From contig NZ_ANBB01000029.1 of NCBI RefSeq assembly GCF_000341105.1, positions 1-45,662 of the forward strand: a DNA stretch of 45,662 nt. Reading direction: 5' to 3'. The stretch comes from Nocardiopsis potens DSM 45234 (lineage in GTDB: Bacteria > Actinomycetota > Actinomycetes > Streptosporangiales > Streptosporangiaceae). The notes beneath the pieces are model-generated. The model was not told where the DNA came from. It searched no databases and saw nothing but the letters and a program-made list of their open reading frames with translations. Each line of letters begins with the position of its first letter. Within the stretch, counting starts at the first letter, position 1. The position numbers and the translations under genes are program-made. Positions 24,293 to 32,781 of the stretch are shown one piece after another.

Positions 24293-26295
24293 AGGGCCAC
24301 CGCCGCCCGGTGGCCCTCGATCACCGCGGAATGGGCCCTTCTCGGTGCCAGGCAGTCACCGACCCTGTGCACATCGAAGCGCGCCTTCGAGTCGCCCCCG
24401 GCCCGCCGCAGCTCGCTCCAGAGCGCGTCGTCGGGGCGCTGGTGCACCGCGCAGACCACCCAGTCGACCGACCGGGACTCCTCGGCCCCGGTGGGGTGGT
24501 GCTGCAACCGGAGCAGCACCCCGCCGCCCTCGGCCCGCTCGGCGCCGGTGCAGATCCGGTCGGTGCTCCACACCGTGCCCGCCGCGTGCGCCTTCACCGC
24601 CGCCGCCTCCAGGTCCAGGGTGACGCCGAGGTCCTGGCCGACCGACATCGCCGGGGTGACGACCTCCACCGCGCAGCCGCGGTCGGCGAGCAGCTCGGCC
24701 ACCGACACCGCCTGGTGGAACCCCAGCTCGTCGAAGACCACCACCCGGCCGCGCGGCTCCGCCGCGCCGCCCAGCACGTCGCGCACGTCCACCACCCGCG
24801 GGTGCCCGCCGGCCCACCACGGGGCCTGCGGCAGCGCCCCGGTGGCCAGCACCACCGCGTCCGGCCGCTCGGCCAGCACCGTCCCGGCGTCGGCCGCCAC
24901 ACCGGTGCGCAGCTCGGCGCCGTACCGGGCGGCCTCGGCGGCGAGGTTGCGGACCAGGTCGAGCAGCTCGGCGCGGGAGGGGACCGAGGCGGCCGGCACG
25001 ATCTGCCCGCCGGTCCGGTGCTCCCGCTCCAGCAGCACCACCTCGTGGCCGCGGCGGGCCGCGCTCGCCGCCGCCTGCAGGCCGCCCGGACCGCCGCCGA
25101 CCACCAGCACCCGGCGCCCCCGGCGGCGCGGCGCGGGCAGCGGGACCGGGGCCCGCCCCGCCGCCTGCTCCGCCTCCCGCCCGGCCTCGGGGTTCTCGAT
25201 GCAGCCCAGCCACCGGTTGAGCCCCATCCGCCCGACGCACTCCTGGTTGCAGGAGAGGCAGGTGCGGATCTCCGCGGCCCGCCCGGTGCGGGCCTTGGCG
25301 GCGAACTCGGGGTCGGCGATCTGGCCGCGCACCACCCCGATCAGGTCGGCCTGCCCGGCGGCCAGCGCCCGGTCCGCCTGGAGCGGGTCCTTGAACCGGC
25401 CCACCCCCACCACCGGCAGCCGCACCGCCTCCCGGATCGCGCTGGGGACGTACATCGCGTACCCCGGCGGGACCTGCATGCTCGCCTCGATCATGTGCAG
25501 GGTGGAGGTGGCGGAGCCGATGGAGGTGTTGATGTAGTCCACGGCGCCGGTCGCCTCGACCATGCGGGCGGTGCGCACCGCCTCCTCCAGCACGGTCCCG
25601 CCCTCGATCAGCTCGTCCCCGCACAGCCGCACGCCCAGCGCCAGGTCCGGGCCGATCGCCTCGCGCACCGCCCGGACCAGCTCCAGCAGCAGCCGGGCCC
25701 GGTTCTCCAGCGGGCCGCCCCACCGATCGGTCCGCCGGTTGGCGGCGGGGGAGAGGAACCCGCGCACGATGGAGGAGTGCGAGCACTGCAGCTCCACCCC
25801 GTCGAAGCCGCCCAGGGCGCAGTGCCGCGCGGTGCGCGCGTACCCCTCGACGACCTCGGCGATCTCGTGCTCCTCCACCGCCTTGGGCACCTCCCGGAAC
25901 AGCGGGTCCGGCACCGGGCTGGGCGCCCACACCGGCAGCCGGGTGTACATCGAGGAGGCCTGGCCGCCGTTGTGGTTGAGCTGCGCGAGCACCGGCACCC
26001 CGTGCGCGTGCACCGCCTCGGTGATCCGCCGGTAGCCCGCCACCACCGCCGGGTCGTAGCCGCGGATCAGCTTCTCGTAGGGGTGGTCGGTGGGGTGGGT
26101 GGAGTGCTCCTCGGTGATGATCAGCCCCGCCCCGCCGGCCGCCCGCGCCGCGTAGTAGGCGGCGTGGCGCGCGGTGGGCGCGCCGTCCTCGGCGTAGTTG
26201 GTGAGGTGGGCGCAGAACACGATCCGGTTGGCCAGGGTGAGCGGCCCGACCCGCAGCGGGGTGAACAGGTACCGGTAGGTGCGCGCCGGGCTCAT
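24289..26295 (-). CDS. mycofactocin system FadH/OYE-family oxidoreductase (second of pair)
   Basis: This 668-residue multidomain flavoenzyme resembles 2,4-dienoyl-CoA reductase. An FMN-binding TIM barrel (1-340) contains PLTLANRIVFCAH, LNHNGGQ, RWGGPLENRARLLLE and VVGVGRF. A 4Fe-4S site follows at Cys346, Cys349, Cys353 and Cys365. The C-terminal part has two dinucleotide-binding motifs, the first VLVVGGGPGGLQ (396-407). The His-x-Ala-His-Gly-Tyr motif of classical dienoyl-CoA reductases reads QCSHSSIVRGF, so the active site differs. Expected flow is NAD(P)H or ETF through FAD, the cluster and FMN to an enoyl or other unsaturated substrate, or the reverse. It is coupled by ATGA to the upstream paralogue and by GTGA to ETF alpha. 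Confidence 0.88.
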   Translation of the reverse strand: MSPARTYRYLFTPLRVGPLTLANRIVFCAHLTNYAEDGAPTARHAAYYAARAAGGAGLIITEEHSTHPTDHPYEKLIRGYDPAVVAGYRRITEAVHAHGVPVLAQLNHNGGQASSMYTRLPVWAPSPVPDPLFREVPKAVEEHEIAEVVEGYARTARHCALGGFDGVELQCSHSSIVRGFLSPAANRRTDRWGGPLENRARLLLELVRAVREAIGPDLALGVRLCGDELIEGGTVLEEAVRTARMVEATGAVDYINTSIGSATSTLHMIEASMQVPPGYAMYVPSAIREAVRLPVVGVGRFKDPLQADRALAAGQADLIGVVRGQIADPEFAAKARTGRAAEIRTCLSCNQECVGRMGLNRWLGCIENPEAGREAEQAAGRAPVPLPAPRRRGRRVLVVGGGPGGLQAAASAARRGHEVVLLEREHRTGGQIVPAASVPSRAELLDLVRNLAAEAARYGAELRTGVAADAGTVLAERPDAVVLATGALPQAPWWAGGHPRVVDVRDVLGGAAEPRGRVVVFDELGFHQAVSVAELLADRGCAVEVVTPAMSVGQDLGVTLDLEAAAVKAHAAGTVWSTDRICTGAERAEGGGVLLRLQHHPTGAEESRSVDWVVCAVHQRPDDALWSELRRAGGDSKARFDVHRVGDCLAPRRAHSAVIEGHRAAVAL

Positions 26296-28463
26296 CGGGG
26301 CGCCCCTTCCGCCGCTTCGGCCGGTTCCGCCATGACGGCCGGGGCGGGGGCCCCGGTGGGCGGCACGGGGGCGGGCCCCGCCGCGCCGGCCAGGGCCAGT
26401 GCGGTGCGGCGCCCCTCCAGGACCGCCTCCAGTGCGGTGCGCGGGGCCACCGCGTCGCCGCACCGCGGCAGGTCCGGGCGGTGCAGGTGGAGCGCGTCCT
26501 CCGGCAGCCGGGGGCCGCAGTCGACGACGGCCGCGCACTCCACCTCGCGGCGGGCCGCCGTCCACACGTCGCGCAGCACCGCGCGCCCGCCGCCGGCCGA
26601 CTCCAGCCGGCAGCGCAGCTCGCGGACCACGCCCGCACGCTGCAGCCGCCCGTTGGCGTCGGCCAGGTCCCCGGTGGGCGCGAGCAGCCGCCCGGCGACG
26701 GTGTCCGGGCAGGCCAGCCGGACCTCGCGGCCGCGCGCGGCGAGCAGCTCCGCCGCGGCCACCCCCACCGGGCCGCCGACCGGGTCGTGCACCAGCAGCG
26801 CCCCATCGGCCGGCAGCAGCCCCGGCCGGGCCACCGCCCCGGCGACGTCGAGCACCGGCACGCCGCCGGTGTCCGCGTCCGGCGGCGCCGCCCGCGAACC
26901 GGTGGCCAGCACCACGCGGCCGCCGCGGTCCAGCACCGCGTCCAGGTCGGCGGCGGTGGCCTCGGTGCCGGTCTCCAACCGCACCCCCAGCCGCACGCAC
27001 TCCGACTCCAGCCAGTCCGCCAGCAGCCCCAGCCGCATCCGCCCGGCCACCGGTGCCCCGGGCGGGCCGGAGGAGACCGCCGGGGCCGGCGGAGGGCGGC
27101 GAGGAGAGGAGACCGCGGCCCGCAGCGCCTCCGCCGAGGCCGCGGCCGGGTCCAGCGCCGCCGCCGTGCGCAGCATTCCGCCGAGCCGCCTGGTCCGCTC
27201 GACCAGCCGCACCCGCAGCCCGCGCCCGGCGAGCACCCGGGCGCACTCCAGCCCGGCCGGCCCGCCGCCGACCACCAGCACCTCCTCCGGGGGGCCGCCG
27301 GCGCCGAACGGCATCGCGCGGACCGCAGCGGGCGGCGGGGGCGCGGCGGGCTCCGGATCGGGATCTTCGAGCTCGTGGCCGCTGCGCGGGTCGCCGACGC
27401 AGGAGACCGGCGGGTTGCGGTCGTCGCGCACCTGGCAGGCCTGGTTGCACAGCAGGCACGGGCGGATCCGCTCCGGCTCGCCGGCGCGCACCAGCGCCAC
27501 CAGCCGGGCGTCGGCGATCTGCGCCCGCACCATCTCCACCAGGTCGGCGGCGCCCGCGTCCAGCGCCGCCTGCGCCTGCGCCGGGTCGACCACGCTGCCC
27601 TGCAGGGACACCAGGGCGCGGCCGCGGGCGGCCCGGCGCATCGCCGCGCACAGCTCCAGGTTGAACCCGGGCGGGGTGTGCGCGTCGGGGCGCAGCGCGC
27701 GCGGGGCCATCGGCCCGGCGCGCACCACCGTCAGCAGGTCGGCCCGGGGCGCCAGCAGCCGCACCTGCCCGGCGGCCTGCTCGGGGGTGGTGCCCGCCCA
27801 GGGCGCCAGCTCGTCGCAGGACATCCGGAGCGCCAGCACCCGGTCGCCGCCGATCGCGGCGCGCACCGCGTCCAGCACCCTGCGGGTCAGCAGCAGCCGG
27901 TCGGCCCCGTAGGCGTCCTCGCGCAGGTTGCTCAGCCCGGACTGGAACTGGCGCAGCAGCGAGTACCCGCCGGCGTCCACCTCCACCCCGTCGGCCCCGG
28001 CCTCGCAGGCCGCCGCGGCCGCGGCGGCGAACCCCGCCACCACCTCGTCGATCTGCTCCTTCTCCATCGCGGCGGGCATTTCCCGGGACACCACGTCGGC
28101 GACGGGGGAGGGCGCCCACAGCACGTGCTGAGAGTGGGCGCCGGAGCCCTGCGCGCCGGCGTGCCCCAGCCCGGCCAGCACCAGCGCCCCGTGCGGGCGG
28201 CAGGCGGCGGCGATCCGCCGCCACCCCGGCGCGCACGCCGAGGCCAGCGGCGCGTACTCGTAGGGGTGGTCGTCGGGGGTGACCGACGCGGTCTCGGTGA
28301 CGATCACCCCGGCCCCGCCCTCGGCGCGCCGCCGGTAGTAGGCGGTGTGCCGGTCGGACAGGGCGCGGCCGCGGCCCAGGTTGGTCTCGTGCGCGCCGAA
28401 CACCGCGCGGGAGGGGGCGGTGCGCCCGGCCAGTGCGACGGGGTCGGTCAGCAGCGGCGGCAC
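26292..28463 (-). CDS. mycofactocin system FadH/OYE-family oxidoreductase (first of pair)
   Basis: This 723-residue paralogue of the following gene product has the same domain order: TIM barrel (1-330), cluster Cys336, Cys339, Cys343 and Cys355, then VLVVGGGPAGLECARVL (395-411) and a second nucleotide-binding region. The barrel keeps YRRRAEGGAGVIVTET and VIV-type strands, but the dienoyl-CoA-reductase HxAHGY motif reads VDAGGYSLLRQFQSG, so the usual catalytic His is missing. A Pro-rich linker (about 365-390) follows the cluster and another Pro/Ser-rich insertion lies near 475. GTG at 28463 begins 3 nt after the mftC stop. Two divergent OYE genes next to mftC are a recognised association of mycofactocin loci. 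The substrate is unknown. Confidence 0.88.
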   Translation of the reverse strand: MPPLLTDPVALAGRTAPSRAVFGAHETNLGRGRALSDRHTAYYRRRAEGGAGVIVTETASVTPDDHPYEYAPLASACAPGWRRIAAACRPHGALVLAGLGHAGAQGSGAHSQHVLWAPSPVADVVSREMPAAMEKEQIDEVVAGFAAAAAAACEAGADGVEVDAGGYSLLRQFQSGLSNLREDAYGADRLLLTRRVLDAVRAAIGGDRVLALRMSCDELAPWAGTTPEQAAGQVRLLAPRADLLTVVRAGPMAPRALRPDAHTPPGFNLELCAAMRRAARGRALVSLQGSVVDPAQAQAALDAGAADLVEMVRAQIADARLVALVRAGEPERIRPCLLCNQACQVRDDRNPPVSCVGDPRSGHELEDPDPEPAAPPPPAAVRAMPFGAGGPPEEVLVVGGGPAGLECARVLAGRGLRVRLVERTRRLGGMLRTAAALDPAAASAEALRAAVSSPRRPPPAPAVSSGPPGAPVAGRMRLGLLADWLESECVRLGVRLETGTEATAADLDAVLDRGGRVVLATGSRAAPPDADTGGVPVLDVAGAVARPGLLPADGALLVHDPVGGPVGVAAAELLAARGREVRLACPDTVAGRLLAPTGDLADANGRLQRAGVVRELRCRLESAGGGRAVLRDVWTAARREVECAAVVDCGPRLPEDALHLHRPDLPRCGDAVAPRTALEAVLEGRRTALALAGAAGPAPVPPTGAPAPAVMAEPAEAAEGAPR

Positions 28464-28466
28464 CGG

Positions 28467-29717
28467 TCAGGCCTCCGGGGCGGCGGGGGAGAACCCGGCC
28501 AGTGGGCTCTCGTCGCACGGCGCGGCCGGCGGGGCCGCCGTCGCCTCCGGGGGCCGGCGGCCGATGGCCACCGGCACCGGGCCGGCGCGGCGCGGCCGGG
28601 TGCGGTGCGAGTGGTCGCAGGAGGGGGCCGGCGCCGACCCCGGCACGACCTCGGCCAGCGCCGCCGCGCCGTGCCCCTTGACGCACTCCGGGTCGGGGCC
28701 GTCCAGCGGCAGCCCGGTGAAGAACTTGGCCGCCATGCACCCGCCCCGGCAGGAGTCGTAGGCGCCGCAGGAGGAGCAGGCGCCGCCGTCCTGCGGCCGG
28801 CGCAGCTCGGCGAAGAGCCCGGAGCCGCGCCAGACCGCGGCGAAGCCGCCCGGGCCGCGCACCGACCCGGCGCGGAACCGGTCGTGGATGGCGAACGGGC
28901 AGGCGTAGACGTCGCCCACCGGGTCGATGAGGCAGACCACCCGGCCCGCGCCGCACAGGTTGAGGCCGGGCAGGGCGCGCCCGTAGGCGGACAGGTGGAA
29001 GAAGGAGTCGCCGGTGAGCACCTCCTCGCCGTGTTCGAGCAGCCAGTCGTAGAGCGCACGCTGCTGGTCGGCGGTGGGGTGCAGCTCGTCCCAGACGTCG
29101 GCGCCGCGGCCGGCCGGGCGCAGCCGGGTCAGCCGCAGCCGGGCGCCGTGCTCGTCGGCGATCCGCTTGAAATCGTCCAGCTGCCCGGCGTTGTGCCGGG
29201 TCACCACCACCGACAGCTTGGGCTCGGCCAGTCCCGCGCCGGCCAGCGCGCCCAGGGCGCGCATCGCGGTGGCGTAGGAGCCGGGGCCGCGCACGGCGTC
29301 GTTGACCTCCGGGGTGGCGCCGTCCAGCGAGACCTGCACGTCCACGTAGCCGTCGGCGGCCAGCCGGCGGGCGGCGGCCGGGGTGATCCGCACGCCGTTG
29401 GTGGAGAACTTGACGCCGACCCCGCTGCCGGTGGCGTAGGAGACCAGCTCGAAGAAGTCGGGGCGCACGGTCGGCTCGCCGCCGCCGATGTTGACGTAGA
29501 AGACCTGCATCCGGCGGAGCTCGTCGATGACCGAGCGCGCCTCGGCGGTGTCCAGCTCGCGCGGGTCGCGCCGCCCGGAGCTGGACAGGCAGTGCACGCA
29601 GGAGAGGTTGCAGGCGTAGGTCAGTTCCCAGGTCAGGCAGATGGGGGCGTCCAGGCCGCGCTGGAAGTGGTCGACCAGGCGGGTGCCGGACGCCGGGGCC
29701 TCGGAGGGCTGTGCCAC
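28467..29717 (-). CDS. mftC: mycofactocin radical SAM maturase MftC
   Basis: This 416-residue radical SAM/SPASM enzyme carries the SAM-cluster motif Cys36-x3-Cys40-x2-Cys43 (ACNLSCVHC), GGGEP (78-82), and C-terminal SPASM cysteines in NLCGAGRVVC, DVYACPFA, ACSSCGAYDSCRGGC and DPECVKGH. MftC oxidatively decarboxylates the C-terminal tyrosine of MftA and then links it to the neighbouring valine. A Pro/Ala-rich tail ending CDESPLAG follows, which I recall from other MftC proteins. The GTG start is 46 nt after the mftB stop. Immediate neighbours mftB and mftA make the assignment secure. Confidence 0.96.
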   Translation of the reverse strand: MAQPSEAPASGTRLVDHFQRGLDAPICLTWELTYACNLSCVHCLSSSGRRDPRELDTAEARSVIDELRRMQVFYVNIGGGEPTVRPDFFELVSYATGSGVGVKFSTNGVRITPAAARRLAADGYVDVQVSLDGATPEVNDAVRGPGSYATAMRALGALAGAGLAEPKLSVVVTRHNAGQLDDFKRIADEHGARLRLTRLRPAGRGADVWDELHPTADQQRALYDWLLEHGEEVLTGDSFFHLSAYGRALPGLNLCGAGRVVCLIDPVGDVYACPFAIHDRFRAGSVRGPGGFAAVWRGSGLFAELRRPQDGGACSSCGAYDSCRGGCMAAKFFTGLPLDGPDPECVKGHGAAALAEVVPGSAPAPSCDHSHRTRPRRAGPVPVAIGRRPPEATAAPPAAPCDESPLAGFSPAAPEA

Positions 29718-29763
29718 GGCGGTCCTCGCGGTGCGTCGGGGAACGGGAGGGAGGGCGGCGGGG

Positions 29764-30084
29764 TCAGGGCTCCCCGTCGCGGGGCACGAGCATGCCGCCG
29801 GCGGCCAGTGCCGCCAGCGCCCGCTCGTAGCGGGGCAGCAGGCCGGCGGGGACGCCCGCGTGCTCGCAGGCGGCGCGGGCGCTGGGCCGCTCGCCCAGGG
29901 CGCGCACCACGTCGAGCAGCAGGCGGTCCTTGAGGAAGGAGAGCCGCCGGGTGTCGAAGTGGTAGAGCAGCGCGCCGAACGGCTCGGGGCGCACGGAGAC
30001 CCGGGGGTGCAGCGCCCAGGCCCGGCCGGGGTCGAACCCGGAAGGGCCGGGCGGGGCGGGGCCCGGGGCGGGAGCGGGCTGCAC
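29764..30084 (-). CDS. mftB: mycofactocin peptide chaperone MftB
   Basis: This 106-residue protein matches MftB, a small RiPP recognition element-type chaperone that binds the MftA leader and presents it to MftC. Visible features are a Pro-rich start, WALHPRVSVRPEPFGALLYHF (a beta-rich winged-helix start), TRRLSFLKDRLLLDVVRAL and a helical end RYERALAALAAGGMLVPR. It lies between mftA and mftC. GTG at 30084 starts 9 nt after the mftA stop with a weak AGGCGG ribosome site. Confidence 0.92.
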   Translation of the reverse strand: MQPAPAPGPAPPGPSGFDPGRAWALHPRVSVRPEPFGALLYHFDTRRLSFLKDRLLLDVVRALGERPSARAACEHAGVPAGLLPRYERALAALAAGGMLVPRDGEP

Positions 30085-30093
30085 GGCGGCCGC

Positions 30094-30228
30094 CTAGTAG
30101 ACGCCGCACATGCCGTCGATGGACACGTCCTCCACGAGCAGCTCGTCGTCGAGGAGGGCGGAGTCCTCGGCGTCCGCGCCGCGGGCCGCGCCGTCGTCGG
30201 AGGAGGAGGCGGTCGACTCGGGGCTCAT
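30094..30228 (-). CDS. mftA: mycofactocin precursor peptide MftA
   Basis: This 44-residue precursor has an acidic Ser/Asp-rich leader and the conserved core end VSIDGMCGVY. The last two residues, Val43 and Tyr44, are the part that becomes mycofactocin. MftC modifies them, and in known systems MftE releases the dipeptide, MftD oxidises it and MftF adds glucose units. ATG at 30228 follows AGGGAG. It is the first gene of the mftABC message and divergent from mftR. Confidence 0.97.
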   Translation of the reverse strand: MSPESTASSSDDGAARGADAEDSALLDDELLVEDVSIDGMCGVY

Positions 30229-30265
30229 GGGGCTCCCTTCGCAAGGGGGCGCGCGGGCGCGCCCG

Positions 30266-30309
30266 TTGTGATCCGCGCCACTGCCCGTACCATAATGGCA
30301 CCGAGTGCC
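30266..30309. promoter_or_regulatory. mftA-mftR divergent promoter and probable MftR operator
   Basis: On the plus strand TTGTGA (30266-30271) and CATAAT (30291-30296) form a plausible mftR promoter with a long 19-bp spacer. On the minus strand TATGGT overlaps the same place and may serve mftA. A perfect inverted repeat GGCAC-CGA-GTGCC (30297-30309) lies at the likely mftR transcription start. This arrangement suits autoregulation by the TetR-family MftR. Confidence 0.5.
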
Positions 30310-30322
30310 GAAAGGAAGGGCC

Positions 30323-30979
30323 ATGGCGGAGACGATCCCGGCCCCCGCCGCGGAGCCCGCCCGCGCCGGCCGCCGCCGCTCCACCTCTCGGGCGGCCCTG
30401 GAGCGGGTCGCCCTGGAGCTGTTCGACCGGGACGGGTTCGAGCACACCACCGTCGACGACATCGCGGCCGCCGCCGGCATCGGCCGCCGCACCTTCTTCC
30501 GCTACTACGCGTCCAAGAACGACGCGGTCTGGGGCGAGTTCGACCTGGAGGCGCTCCGCGCCCGCCTGGAGGCGCACGGCCCGCAGGTCCCGATGATGGA
30601 CGCGATCCGCGCCGCGGTCCTGGATTTCAACCGGATCGGCCCGGAGGAGGAGCCCCGGCACCGCCGCCGGATGGAGCTGATCCTGCGCGTCCCCGCGCTG
30701 CAGGCGCACTCCACCCTCAAGTACGCCGAGTGGCGCTCGGTCGTCGAGGGGTTCGCCGCCCGCCGCACCGGCGAGCCCCCCGGTTCCCTGCTGCCCCGCC
30801 TGATCGGCTCCGCGGTGCTCGGCGCCTGCATCGCCGCCTACGAGCAGTGGCTCGCCGACGACGGCGCCGACCTGCAGGAACTCCTCGACCGGGCACTGCG
30901 CGAACTGGCCGCCGGATTCGATCGACCGGACCCGGGCGCACCGCCTCCCCCGGCGGCGGGGGACCGGCCCCGGGCATAG
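30323..30979 (+). CDS. mftR: mycofactocin system TetR-family regulator MftR
   Basis: This 218-residue TetR-family protein has a helix-turn-helix at about residues 20-68 with ALELFDRDGFEHTTVDDIA and GIGRRTFFRYYASKND, both highly typical of MftR. The C-terminal helical ligand domain contains FNRIGPEEEPRHRRRMELI and WRSVVEGFAARR. MftR of mycobacteria represses the mft locus and responds to long-chain acyl-CoA. The start ATG at 30323 follows GGAAGG; a GTG at 30305 is unlikely because it overlaps the operator. The tail is Pro/Ala-rich and dispensable-looking. Confidence 0.95.
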   Translation: MAETIPAPAAEPARAGRRRSTSRAALERVALELFDRDGFEHTTVDDIAAAAGIGRRTFFRYYASKNDAVWGEFDLEALRARLEAHGPQVPMMDAIRAAVLDFNRIGPEEEPRHRRRMELILRVPALQAHSTLKYAEWRSVVEGFAARRTGEPPGSLLPRLIGSAVLGACIAAYEQWLADDGADLQELLDRALRELAAGFDRPDPGAPPPPAAGDRPRA

Positions 30980-31096
30980 GGGCGGCCCCGCACGCGGCCC
31001 CGTTCGGATCTGCGGGGCGGCGCGCCGCCGCGACGGCGGTCGGAAAGACCGGGGCGAAGCACTGCGTTCGCTCTTCGAGAGGGTTACTCTGATGGC

Positions 31097-31681
31097 ATGT
31101 CCGAGCCCATTCCCGACTGGCTGATTCCTCCGGACGGGGGATTCACCGCCGAGGAATTCCTGCGAATGCGGGGACTTCCGCCGCATACACAGCTGATCGA
31201 TGGCAGTCTCATCTTCGTGAGTCCGCAAAGGAAATGGCATTCCTCGGTCGTCGGGTTCCTCTGGGCCGAACTCGACGCCCAGGCGCCCGGCGGCCACCGG
31301 GCCGACCGGGAGATGGCGGTGCGCCTCGACCGGCACCAGGTTCCCGAGCCCGATGTCCTCGTGGTCACCGAAGAGGCGTTCGAGCGGGAGGCGCCGGACA
31401 CCCATTACCTGCCCGCGGACCTTCTGCTCGCGGTCGAAGCCGTTTCACCGGACTCCGTCGACCGGGACAGGGACACCAAGCCCTACAAATACGCCCGTGC
31501 CGGAATTCCGCATTTCTGGCGGGTGGAGAACGAGGGCGGGCGCACCGTCGTCTACACCTACCAGCTGGATCCGGCGACGGGGGGATACGGCCTCACCGGG
31601 ATACACCACGGGCGGCTCAAGGCCGATGCGCCGTTCCCGGTCGTCATCGACCTGGACGCCGTCCGCGCGAAGCGGGGCTGA
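31097..31681 (+). CDS. Uma2-family (DUF820) putative nuclease-fold protein
   Basis: This 194-residue protein belongs to the Uma2/DUF820 family, which has a restriction-endonuclease-like PD-(D/E)XK fold and is multiplied in many actinomycetes and cyanobacteria. Visible core elements are FTAEEFLRM, a strand with LIDGSLIFVSP, EPDVLVVTEEAF and LLLAVEAVSPDSVDRDRDTKPYKYA, in which the acidic residues and the final Lys are the expected metal-site set. The biological role is not established. Codon choice is less GC-rich at the start than in its neighbours. The ATG at 31097 has GAGAGGG rather far upstream. Confidence 0.88.
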   Translation: MSEPIPDWLIPPDGGFTAEEFLRMRGLPPHTQLIDGSLIFVSPQRKWHSSVVGFLWAELDAQAPGGHRADREMAVRLDRHQVPEPDVLVVTEEAFEREAPDTHYLPADLLLAVEAVSPDSVDRDRDTKPYKYARAGIPHFWRVENEGGRTVVYTYQLDPATGGYGLTGIHHGRLKADAPFPVVIDLDAVRAKRG

Positions 31682-31687
31682 GCGGGC

Positions 31688-31708
31688 CCGGCCGGCGCGA
31701 CCGGCCGG
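31688..31708. terminator. short hairpin between convergent genes
   Basis: Arms CCGGCCGG (31688-31695 and 31701-31708) with loop CGCGA lie between the Uma2-family gene and the MBL-fold gene, 7 bp from each stop. No T-run is present. Confidence 0.55.
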
Positions 31709-31714
31709 ACCGGC

Positions 31715-32647
31715 TCAGGCCTCGCAGTGCAGCGGCCCGCCGGAATAGGTGAGCGTGTCGGCGAAGGCCGCCCCCATGTCCATCTCCGCCCCGTCCGCGT
31801 CGGCGTAGACCCGGTGCAGGTTGAGCACGATCCGCTCGGCGTCCGGCCAGTCGGCGAACTCGCCCAGGTCGGTCTCGCGGGCGGCCTGCAGCGGGGTGAG
31901 TCCGCCGGCCCGGCCCCGGTCGGCGGCGCGCCGCACCAGGTCGTAGTAGCGGGCCTGCTCCTCCAGGCAGCGGCGGACCCCGCCGGCACCGGAGGGCAGC
32001 GGGCCGTGGCCGGGCACGAGCGTTTCGGCGCCGAACGCCTCCAGCCAGTCCAGCGCCCGCCGGGCGCCGTCCAGCGCCCCCATGAAGATCAGCGGGGTGA
32101 CCCGGTTGAACACCAGGTCGCCGGCGAACAGCACCTTCTCCTCGGGCAGCCACACCACCGCGTCGCCGGGGGTGTGCGCGGTCTCGCCGGGGTGGCGCAC
32201 CTCCGCCCGGCGCCCGCCCAGGTGGACCGTGAGCGACTCGCGGAAGGTGAGCTCCGGCGGCCGGAGCACCGCGTCGCTCCAGTCCGGCATCGGCTCCCAG
32301 ATCCGCGGGACATCGGAGAAGAACGGGTCGGCGAGGACGCCGTCGCGCGCCTTCTCCTGCGCGGCGATCAGGGCCGACTCCGGCAGCAGGTGGTTGCCGT
32401 AGGTGTGGTCGCCGTGCTGGTGGGTGTTGACCGCCAGGCGGACCGGTGCGCCGCCGGTCGCCGCGGCGGCGGCGTCCAGGAACCGGCGGGTCCGCTCCGA
32501 GGAGACGCAGGTGTCCACCACCAGGGCCTCGCCGCCGTGGTCGGCGGTGACCAGCCCGGCGTTGTTCACCCACCAGCCGCCCTCGGGCTGCACCCAGGCA
32601 TGGGCGCCCGGGGCGACCTCCACCAGCGTCGCGTCGTCCGCGTTCAA
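31715..32647 (-). CDS. MBL-fold metallo-hydrolase
   Basis: This 310-residue metallo-beta-lactamase-fold protein has the zinc motif His76-x-His78-x-Asp80-His81 (THQHGDH), a later ETAHTPGD His, LFAGD Asp and a VPGHG His, so both metal sites appear complete. There is no signal peptide. Relatives include SoxH-like and quinoprotein-relay MBL hydrolases and lactonases; the substrate is unknown. The TTG at 32647 is the start, preceded by AGGGGG at about 6-nt spacing. A P450 gene lies upstream on the same strand but a 223-bp gap with a hairpin separates them. Confidence 0.9.
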   Translation of the reverse strand: MNADDATLVEVAPGAHAWVQPEGGWWVNNAGLVTADHGGEALVVDTCVSSERTRRFLDAAAAATGGAPVRLAVNTHQHGDHTYGNHLLPESALIAAQEKARDGVLADPFFSDVPRIWEPMPDWSDAVLRPPELTFRESLTVHLGGRRAEVRHPGETAHTPGDAVVWLPEEKVLFAGDLVFNRVTPLIFMGALDGARRALDWLEAFGAETLVPGHGPLPSGAGGVRRCLEEQARYYDLVRRAADRGRAGGLTPLQAARETDLGEFADWPDAERIVLNLHRVYADADGAEMDMGAAFADTLTYSGGPLHCEA

Positions 32648-32781
32648 CCGGAACCCCCTGTGCTCCCGGCCCCGGACCGGGGCCGCTCTCCATCACCGAG
32701 GGCAGTCTGGTGCATCCGGACCGTGTCCGTCGAGGCCGCTGCCGTGGGCCGTGCACGGCCGGGCCGTCCGCCGGCGGGCGC

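Noticed and set aside
26481-29933. An 1150-codon open frame on the plus strand
   Set aside because: It is antisense to mftC and the OYE-type gene, whose motifs are unmistakable.
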